The notes beneath the pieces are model-generated. The model was not told where the DNA came from. It ran no database searches and saw only the letters and a list, made by a program, of their open reading frames with translations. A stretch of DNA of 10,856 nt from Nitrososphaerales archaeon (lineage in GTDB: Archaea > Thermoproteota > Nitrososphaeria > Nitrososphaerales > UBA57), in NCBI GenBank assembly GCA_022449325.1, contig JAKUSK010000024.1:1-10856 (forward strand), written 5' to 3'. Within the stretch, counting starts at the first letter, position 1, and the number at the start of each line of letters is the position of its first letter. A program made the position numbers and the translations under genes. Shown here in pieces: positions 6,228 through 10,856 of the stretch.

Positions 6228-7370
6228 CTAAAGAACTGGTTGGCCATTGAAAGTAATTGATTTTAGCGTTACTTCATTAATGGAAACTGCAGCGTCGGGT
6301 AATGGAACATATTCTAGTGCAGGACCTAGTTCTTGTCCTTCGTGTATGGCCCACCATGTAAATTCAAGTAATGCTTTTGCCTTTTCCATATCCATATCAG
6401 GAATGACATTCAGTTCTTGGTATAACAGCATATAGCTAAAACTTACAATAGGATATGAGTTAGCGCCAGGAGAATTTAATATCTCAACTTTTGACCATGT
6501 ATCCTTGCCTGCAGGTAGTCCTTCACCTGCACCACCTGCGGCTGCGGAGGCAGTTTCGAGTGTAGGCATGATAAAGTTGCCTTCAAGGTTTTGGATTGCA
6601 GCTACTGGTACGTCATTTTGAATAGCATAAGCCAATTCGATGTAGCCAATAGTATATTCATTTGATGTGACTACTCCTGCAACTCCTTCGTTGCCCGCTG
6701 CGCCGAGACCGGTTGGCCATTCGACTGCTTTACCTGCACCTACTGCTTCATCCCAATCTGTGCTAACTTCTGCCAGCCAGCTTGTGAATATGAATGATGT
6801 GCCTGAACCGTCAGAACGATGGACGACAACTATGGCTTTGTCTGGTAGATCAATTTCAGGGTTTAATGAGGTGATTGCTGGATCATTCCATTTGGTGATT
6901 TTACCAAGGAAGATATCTGCAACTAATTCGCCAGTCAGATGCATACCTGTGTCAACACCAGGAAGGTTGTATGGAATTACAACGGAACCGATTGTAATTG
7001 GAATATGTAATGAATTTGGTGCTTGATCAAATTGCGAGTCCTTGAGTGGAGAATCAGACATTCCAAAGTGAACTGTTTTTGCAGTGTGCTGTCTTACACC
7101 GCCACCACTACCAATTGATTGGTAATTTATACGAACTGTATCATGTGTTTCAAAGTATTTTTCAATCATATTTGAAACAAGAGGAAATGGAAACGATGCA
7201 CCTGCACCATTAATATCAAGAAAGTTGTTAGCTTCTTCTGTTTTTTTAACTTCAATTATTTCTTCTTCAGTATCGGATCCAAAGACAAAGTAACCTATAA
7301 GACCGCCAATTACTAAAGTTACAATAGCTATAATTACAAACATATTGTTATTTGAGTCGGACATTTTCAT
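6228..7370 (-). CDS. pstS: phosphate-binding protein PstS, membrane anchored
   Basis: The product has 380 aa. Residues 10-30 form a hydrophobic helix followed by an acidic linker (about 33-50), with no lipobox cysteine and no clear cleavage site, so PstS is probably tethered to the outer face by its N-terminal helix. The binding domain shows the phosphate-contact motifs GAGASFPFP (55-63), GSGGGVRQ (87-94), MSDSPL (104-109) and RSDGSGTSF (185-193), all typical of PstS. It captures phosphate and delivers it to PstC/PstA. It is the first gene of the operon. An AGGA at 7380-7377, 6 nt before the ATG at 7370, is a good Shine-Dalgarno site and supports this start; a second ATG lies two codons further in (7364). 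The promoter region is shared with the divergent regulator gene. Confidence 0.96.
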   Translation of the reverse strand: MKMSDSNNNMFVIIAIVTLVIGGLIGYFVFGSDTEEEIIEVKKTEEANNFLDINGAGASFPFPLVSNMIEKYFETHDTVRINYQSIGSGGGVRQHTAKTVHFGMSDSPLKDSQFDQAPNSLHIPITIGSVVIPYNLPGVDTGMHLTGELVADIFLGKITKWNDPAITSLNPEIDLPDKAIVVVHRSDGSGTSFIFTSWLAEVSTDWDEAVGAGKAVEWPTGLGAAGNEGVAGVVTSNEYTIGYIELAYAIQNDVPVAAIQNLEGNFIMPTLETASAAAGGAGEGLPAGKDTWSKVEILNSPGANSYPIVSFSYMLLYQELNVIPDMDMEKAKALLEFTWWAIHEGQELGPALEYVPLPDAAVSINEVTLKSITFNGQPVL

Positions 7371-7460
7371 CTTTTCCTGATAGATTCACAAACACATTAT
7401 GATATATGCCTATCACAAGGGATATATAGATACATACCATAACCATATGGTGAGATATAG
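7371..7460. promoter_or_regulatory. divergent promoter/operator region, pst operon and AbrB-PhoU gene
   Basis: This is 90 nt between divergent starts. A CATATATC box (7408-7401, minus strand) is about 35 nt before pstS, leaving a short leader with AGGA. A TATATAGA box (7423-7430, plus strand) is about 35 nt before the regulator ATG, leaving a short leader that contains GGTGA (7449-7453). Two dyads are visible: an imperfect one, TATATGCC (7403-7410) with GGGATATA (7419-7426), centred between and touching both boxes, and a perfect 10-bp palindrome ACCATATGGT at 7442-7451. Either could be an operator; which protein binds is inference. Confidence 0.5.
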
Positions 7461-8513
7461 ATGTCTGAGCGTAAAAATGTAGAAAATCACTCTGAAATGA
7501 GAAAAATACAATATTCCGGAAAATCATCGTTTACTCTTGCACTGCCAAAAAAATGGGTTACAAATCAAAAATTAAAGGCAGGAGATCAGTTATCTGTAAC
7601 CATAGATGGCACAAATAATTTAATATTATCGTCCGAAAGGAAAAAAAATTATGTCAAAAAGCAAACAAACATCATACTCGATGAAACGAGTGAAAGAGGA
7701 CATATAGAACGAAAGATTATTGCCACGTATATTTCGGGATACAATCAGATTCACATACGAAGTAAACAGAAAAGAATGACGCCACAACAAAGGTCAATCA
7801 TAAAGAAGTTAGTGCGAGATAAGCTAGTTGGTTCAGAGATAATAGAGGATTCAAACTTGATTATTTCCATCCAAGTAATTCTAGATCCATCAGAGCTCAA
7901 TATTGAGAATACGTTAAAAAGAATGTCAGTCATCACGCAAGGAATGCACGGTGACATAATTTATGCAATAAAGAAACACGATATTGAAATGTGCAAGGAG
8001 ATCATTAGAACAGACGATGATGTAGATAGATTTGGTCTTTATGTAATACGACAATTACGATTTTCTTTAGAGAATGACAACTCGTTAGAGTTAACGAATT
8101 CGGTTAATAAAATATACTGCTTGGGTTATAGGATGATAGCGAAGAGTTTGGAAAGGATTGCAGATCACGCGAGTTTAATGGGACAGCAATTAATGAGTTT
8201 GAATAAACCATTGCCAAAATCCGTATTAGTTAAATTAGATGAATTTTCCGAATTTTCAAGAGGGAATTTAGAAAAGTCCATGAGAGCGTTAGTGAATAAA
8301 GACTACAAACTTGCAGACGAAGTTGTTACTACTTGTTTGGAAGCTCCAAAGAAGGAGCTAAAGATTTTGAACACAGATTTCAGGATGACTAAGGATCAAG
8401 ATGCATTTGTAGTCTCTATATTGGAGCATATTAGGCGTGTGTCGGATTATTCGGCGGACATTAGCGAAGTGGTATTAAATCTGACAATCGATGAGAACTT
8501 GAAAAAGCAGTAG
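7461..8513 (+). CDS. AbrB/SpoVT-PhoU fusion, phosphate uptake regulator
   Basis: The product has 350 aa. Residues about 12-60 match the swapped-hairpin AbrB/SpoVT DNA-binding domain: RKIQYSGKSSFTLALPKKWV, then LKAGDQLSVTIDG. Residues about 145-345 contain two PhoU-like helical repeats, with RTDDDVDRFGLYVIRQLRFS (183-202) and SLERIADHASLMGQQLM (229-245) as the acidic metal-binding signatures, and EHIRRVSDYSADISEVVLN near the end. This architecture is known in archaeal phosphate-uptake regulators. The combination suggests a cytoplasmic repressor or activator that reads phosphate status through its PhoU part. It is divergent from pstS and shares a 90-nt control region, so regulation of the pst operon and of itself is likely. 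It ends 2 nt before the stop codon of the convergent arsenate reductase gene. Confidence 0.9.
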   Translation: MSERKNVENHSEMRKIQYSGKSSFTLALPKKWVTNQKLKAGDQLSVTIDGTNNLILSSERKKNYVKKQTNIILDETSERGHIERKIIATYISGYNQIHIRSKQKRMTPQQRSIIKKLVRDKLVGSEIIEDSNLIISIQVILDPSELNIENTLKRMSVITQGMHGDIIYAIKKHDIEMCKEIIRTDDDVDRFGLYVIRQLRFSLENDNSLELTNSVNKIYCLGYRMIAKSLERIADHASLMGQQLMSLNKPLPKSVLVKLDEFSEFSRGNLEKSMRALVNKDYKLADEVVTTCLEAPKKELKILNTDFRMTKDQDAFVVSILEHIRRVSDYSADISEVVLNLTIDENLKKQ

Positions 8514-8515
8514 AA

Positions 8516-8938
8516 TTATTTTTCTGATTTGGGGAGTTCCTGAAGCAAAATATCAACTTTTTCTTTAATTACATCCCTGACTTCTCTGAATTTTTCAATG
8601 GGATGTGAAACGGGATCGTCAATATTCCAATCTTGTGTTTTAGTGATAAAGGTAGCAGGACAGAAATCGGATGCCATACATCCCATACTGATAATTGCAT
8701 CAGATTCAGACATCATTTCATTTGAGAGAATTTTCGGATCGGAATGATGATCAATATTTAATTCCTTCAAGACTTGTAATGCAGAGGGATTTACTTCGTC
8801 TGCAGGAACCGTACCTGCGCTAGATGCAACTGCATCAACGTTATACTTTGATGCAAGTTTGTTGAACAGAGCTTCGGCCATTTGGCTGCGGCAAGAGTTT
8901 GCAATGCATACAAATAAAACATTAATTTTTTTGGACAT
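8516..8938 (-). CDS. arsC: arsenate reductase, thioredoxin-coupled low-MW phosphatase type
   Basis: The product has 140 aa from the ATG at 8938-8936; an upstream in-frame TTG (8959) would add seven residues before the first beta-strand and is not favoured. The P-loop CIANSCRS gives catalytic Cys11 and Arg17 (C-X5-R). The DPV loop DWNIDDPV at 103-110 supplies the general acid. Cys87 and Cys93 in GCMASDFCP correspond to the redox pair of the Staphylococcus-type ArsC, so this is an arsenate reductase and not just a tyrosine phosphatase: arsenate is reduced to arsenite with electrons from thioredoxin. No efflux pump or ArsR gene is in the window. A TTTTTACTA box at 8970-8962 is about 27 nt from the ATG, allowing leaderless transcription. 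Beside a phosphate importer it makes sense, since arsenate enters through Pst. Confidence 0.88.
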   Translation of the reverse strand: MSKKINVLFVCIANSCRSQMAEALFNKLASKYNVDAVASSAGTVPADEVNPSALQVLKELNIDHHSDPKILSNEMMSESDAIISMGCMASDFCPATFITKTQDWNIDDPVSHPIEKFREVRDVIKEKVDILLQELPKSEK

Positions 8939-8975
8939 TCCTTGAGAATAACAAATCAATACTAGTAAAAATAGA

Positions 8976-9611
8976 TTATCTTAGTTGTGTGAGTTTTGAC
9001 TTTATGAAACCAATAGCGACGAATGCTCCTATGGCACTCAATAGGATGTTTTTTGAAAGAGAGAATATCCATATTCCTGCAATTCCGATATTAGGAAGAC
9101 CTGTAGAAGCTGTTAGTACAAGAAGTTCACTGAAAGAGAATCCGATAGCAAATAGACCAGCAGTAACAATCGCAGACTCTGTAGCTCCACTAAGTATCGA
9201 GCCAACAATGATCATGTTGTTGGATACTGCGTTTTTTGCATAATCTCCTCGTCTAAGCCAGAATTCATAAACTAGCCCTGCACCAACTGAACCTGGAAGG
9301 TAAAGATATGAAGCAGGAGCAGGAACCATGAGTAGTAGGAATCCACTGATTATACTAAATACCAATGGTCCGTTCGGTGTTCTTAATTGGGAAGCAATAA
9401 GAACCATACAAAATGCACGGAAGAAATGTGCACCTGAACCCCTTAGCAAGGGACCGATTGTTGCGGAAACAACATATGCTAAGACAAAATAGATGGCGGT
9501 AAACATAGTTGCATAGGCAATGAGTTTAACTCGAGAAGTAGGACTTGAAGCATTTGAAATCAGCTGCCAAATTGGAAGTCCATTCATTACAAAGTTCATC
9601 GAAACATTCAC
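8976..9611 (-). CDS. polytopic membrane protein, ECF-transporter S-component-like
   Basis: The product has 211 aa from a GTG at 9611. In-frame ATGs at 9599 (residue 5) and 9587 (residue 9) are equally plausible, and a CTTTAAT box at 9619-9613 would suit a leaderless start at 9587. There are five or six hydrophobic segments: about 31-53, 66-76, 83-103, 132-156, 160-180 and 186-205. Loops carry GPLLRGSGAHFFRA and MVPAPASYLYLPGS, and the basic EFWLRRGDYAKN. Size, spacing and the glycine-rich middle resemble substrate-binding S components of energy-coupling-factor vitamin/metal transporters, but I see no decisive signature and no EcfA/EcfT genes here. The gene lies between the FTR1 permease and arsC on one strand, so metal or cofactor uptake is a guess. 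It is preceded by the inverted-repeat region at 9629-9743. Confidence 0.75.
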   Translation of the reverse strand: MNVSMNFVMNGLPIWQLISNASSPTSRVKLIAYATMFTAIYFVLAYVVSATIGPLLRGSGAHFFRAFCMVLIASQLRTPNGPLVFSIISGFLLLMVPAPASYLYLPGSVGAGLVYEFWLRRGDYAKNAVSNNMIIVGSILSGATESAIVTAGLFAIGFSFSELLVLTASTGLPNIGIAGIWIFSLSKNILLSAIGAFVAIGFIKSKLTQLR

Positions 9612-9642
9612 ATTAAAGTTATTGAAGATTGCCAGAATTGGA

Positions 9643-9678
9643 AGACAAACGCTGCGAGTTTGAGAACAGCGTTTGTCT
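9643..9678. repeat. perfect 12-bp inverted repeat (hairpin)
   Basis: AGACAAACGCTG at 9643-9654 is the exact reverse complement of 9667-9678, separated by a 12-nt loop. It lies between the FTR1 gene and the S-component-like gene. No T-run follows on the minus strand, so it is not an obvious terminator. It is enclosed by a further pairing possibility, 9629-9635 with 9688-9694. Confidence 0.9.
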
Positions 9679-9681
9679 GTG

Positions 9682-9743
9682 TTTTAACTGGCAACAAGTC
9701 TCAATTCCGGAGAGAAGAGCGAATGCTGGATTGCCAGTTAAAA
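9682..9743. repeat. perfect 13-bp inverted repeat after FTR1 stop
   Basis: TTTTAACTGGCAA at 9682-9694 is the exact reverse complement of 9731-9743, with a 36-nt loop that itself holds TCTC/GAGA (9699-9702/9712-9715) and TCCGGA. It begins 11 nt after the FTR1 stop codon on the minus strand. The arm sequence CTGGCAA/TTGCCAG occurs a third time at 9629-9635, so the middle arm can pair with either side. It may be a transcription terminator/attenuator, a protein-binding dyad or a small mobile-element relic. Confidence 0.9.
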
Positions 9744-9754
9744 TTATTAGCGTA

Positions 9755-10636
9755 CTAGTATTGTGCAAATGTCTTACGATAGAATCTGCCAGCCCATCCC
9801 CAGTAAGCAAGATAGCCGATTACACGAATCCATTCAGGATTTCCGTCGTAACCAACCAAGGCTTTGAACCAGATACCTATCATTCCCTTTTCATGGAGAG
9901 GATGTGATTTGTCAGCAGGATTAATATCCCAAGCATATGAGAATAGGAAGTTTGTTGGGTTGCCGTCGGCATCATAACCAACTCCAGCGTATTCAGCTGC
10001 TTCAACTAATTCATGAAGTCCGTAGCCGAATAGACCTGCTGCGAATACTATTAATATTAAACTGGTATATTTGAAGAATTTGCCAATATCCAATGCATAG
10101 ATTTGTCTTTTAGCTGCAAGTGATAGAACTATAGCAAGAACAATTGCTAGAATTGAACCAACTATTGTGCCAGTTACATCGATCGCAAGTAATGGTGCAA
10201 GGAAGAGTACTGTTTCAAGTCCTTCTCTAGCCACTGCAACGAATGCAAGGAAAATTAATGAATTAGCGGATTGTTCAGTAATTGCAAAGTCCATCTTGGA
10301 TTCAAGTTCGCCTTTGATTGAACCAGCGTGCTTGGCCATCCATATAATAACATAAGATAATACGAGTGTAGCAGAGATAGAAGCGACTCCTTCGAACATT
10401 TTCTCCCAGAATCCTGCCAATTGACCTAGAATTAGGACTATTCCTCCACCTAGGACAAGACTCATAACTATGGCACCAATAGTACCATAGGCTAGATATT
10501 TTTGATACTGTTTGTTGTCGGTCTTATCTAAATATGCCCACATGATACCGACAATCAATGCGGCTTCTATAGATTCTCGAAGTACAACTAGGAAAGGTGC
10601 GATAATTGCTGATCCTAATGTTACTTCGTCTGTCAT
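9755..10636 (-). CDS. FTR1/EfeU family iron permease
   Basis: The product has 293 aa with about seven hydrophobic segments. The two iron-pathway motifs are present: RESIEA at 20-25 in the first half and REGLET at 137-142 in the second, matching the duplicated R-E-x-x-E layout of fungal Ftr1 and bacterial EfeU. Serine replaces the usual glycine in the first motif; the charged residues are kept. The C-terminal HPLHEKGMIGIWFKALVGYD segment (245-264) followed by a last helix is usual for the family. It imports iron, in other organisms together with a ferroxidase; no EfeO/EfeB or multicopper oxidase gene lies within the window. The ATG at 10636 is supported by a TATA box about 26 nt upstream. It is divergent from an HTH regulator gene and upstream of an S-component-like gene on the same strand. 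Confidence 0.9.
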   Translation of the reverse strand: MTDEVTLGSAIIAPFLVVLRESIEAALIVGIMWAYLDKTDNKQYQKYLAYGTIGAIVMSLVLGGGIVLILGQLAGFWEKMFEGVASISATLVLSYVIIWMAKHAGSIKGELESKMDFAITEQSANSLIFLAFVAVAREGLETVLFLAPLLAIDVTGTIVGSILAIVLAIVLSLAAKRQIYALDIGKFFKYTSLILIVFAAGLFGYGLHELVEAAEYAGVGYDADGNPTNFLFSYAWDINPADKSHPLHEKGMIGIWFKALVGYDGNPEWIRVIGYLAYWGWAGRFYRKTFAQY

Positions 10637-10657
10637 AGAGTAATTTAATAACAGCCG

Positions 10658-10665
10658 TTATATAA
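10658..10665 (-). promoter_or_regulatory. TATA box for the FTR1 gene
   Basis: TTATATAA at 10665-10658 on the minus strand is centred about 26 nt before the ATG at 10636. This is the spacing for a leaderless archaeal transcript. No Shine-Dalgarno sequence precedes the start, which agrees. Confidence 0.6.
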
Positions 10666-10697
10666 GGTTCACGATGTAAAGGTTATCATATTAACAG

Positions 10698-10724
10698 TGT
10701 AAATTAACAATAAATCTATATATT
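10698..10724 (+). promoter_or_regulatory. candidate operator and TATA box for the HTH gene
   Basis: TATATATT at 10717-10724 is centred about 25 nt before the ATG at 10746, fitting a leaderless promoter. Just upstream, TGTAAATTAACA (10698-10709) is a 10-of-12 dyad, and TTAACA occurs twice (10691-10696 and 10704-10709). These lie between the two divergent promoters and could be operator half-sites. The promoter is well placed; the operator is inference. Confidence 0.4.
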
Positions 10725-10745
10725 TTAAGAATTTATAATTACTTT

Positions 10746-10856
10746 ATGTCAGAAATAAAAAATGTTGAGAAGATTTTACCCGCTGTCAGATCATTATTGG
10801 CAAAGGAATTAATCAATAATCATAAAGTAAGCAAAGCGGATGTTTCAAAGATACTA
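10746..10856 (+). CDS. HTH transcriptional regulator, N-terminal fragment (COG2522-like)
   Basis: The frame opens with ATG at 10746 and runs to the right edge without a stop (37 codons). The sequence SEIKNVEKILPAVRSLLAKE followed by LINNHKVSKADVSKIL matches the start of archaeal COG2522-type predicted regulators, whose first helix reads like ILPAxRxxLAKEL and leads into a helix-turn-helix. The recognition helix and any C-terminal ligand or cysteine-rich domain are outside the window. It is divergent from the FTR1 permease with a 109-nt shared region, so control of iron uptake is a reasonable guess. The family call is moderately sure; the ligand is unknown. Confidence 0.75.
   Translation, partial: MSEIKNVEKILPAVRSLLAKELINNHKVSKADVSKIL

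Noticed and set aside
7751..7957. Minus-strand open frame within the AbrB-PhoU gene
   Set aside because: Shadow frame; the plus strand encodes continuous recognised domains.
8939..8959. TTG at 8959 as the arsC start
   Set aside because: It adds MICYSQG ahead of a normal MSKKINVLFVC start; a TATA-like box at 8970-8962 fits the ATG at 8938 instead.
9643..9678. Hairpin as a bacterial-type intrinsic terminator
   Set aside because: No U-run follows the stem on the transcribed (minus) strand, and archaeal termination usually relies on T-runs without hairpins.
9619..9907. Open frames on both strands spanning the FTR1 3' end and the inverted repeats
   Set aside because: They overlap the well-supported FTR1 coding end, show no family motifs, and are kept open partly by the inverted repeats.

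Overview
The window looks like part of a chromosome of an ammonia-oxidising archaeon of the Nitrosopumilus type (Thaumarchaeota/Nitrososphaerota). Reasons: low G+C with AT-rich intergenic DNA; archaeal TATA-like boxes about 25-27 nt before many starts, which fits leaderless mRNAs; an archaeal AbrB-PhoU regulator beside the phosphate operon; membrane-anchored rather than freely secreted extracytoplasmic proteins; and a COG2522-like HTH start at the right edge. The lineage is inferred from gene content, since no rRNA is present.

Layout, left to right. 1-463: 3' end of an SPFH/band-7 membrane-scaffold gene (+). 512-685: possible small basic protein (-). 713-1453 (-) and 1554-2363 (+): a divergent pair of membrane-anchored proteins, a PEBP/YbhB-like protein on a Glu-Pro stalk and a SIMPL/DUF541 protein. 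About 2388-2837 (+): a small hypothetical protein with its own TATA box lying over the stop codon of the SIMPL gene. 2864-2949 (+): tRNA-Glu(TTC) with an extra 11 nt or so in its D-loop. 2981-7370 (-): a complete, tightly packed high-affinity phosphate operon pstS-pstC-pstA-pstB-phoU. 7461-8513 (+): a divergent regulator fusing an AbrB/SpoVT DNA-binding domain to PhoU-like repeats. 8516-8938 (-): a thioredoxin-type arsenate reductase, convergent with the regulator. 8976-9611 (-): a polytopic membrane protein resembling an ECF-transporter S component. 9612-9754: an intergenic stretch with two strong inverted repeats that share one arm sequence. 9755-10636 (-): an FTR1-family iron permease. 10746-end (+): N-terminus of an HTH regulator divergent from the permease.

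How the genes fit together. The centre is a phosphate-acquisition module: anchored PstS captures phosphate, PstCAB imports it, PhoU probably signals transporter state, and the divergent AbrB-PhoU protein is a natural candidate to sense that state and control the shared 90-bp promoter region, which carries two dyads. ArsC would detoxify arsenate that enters through Pst. The right part looks like metal or cofactor uptake (FTR1 plus an S-component-like protein) with a candidate dedicated regulator. Most of this is ordinary core content. The parts that deserve a second look are the tRNA-Glu D-loop insert, the switch-like inverted repeats at 9629-9743, the divergent HTH/FTR1 pair, and the cytochrome-like hypothetical protein without a haem motif.
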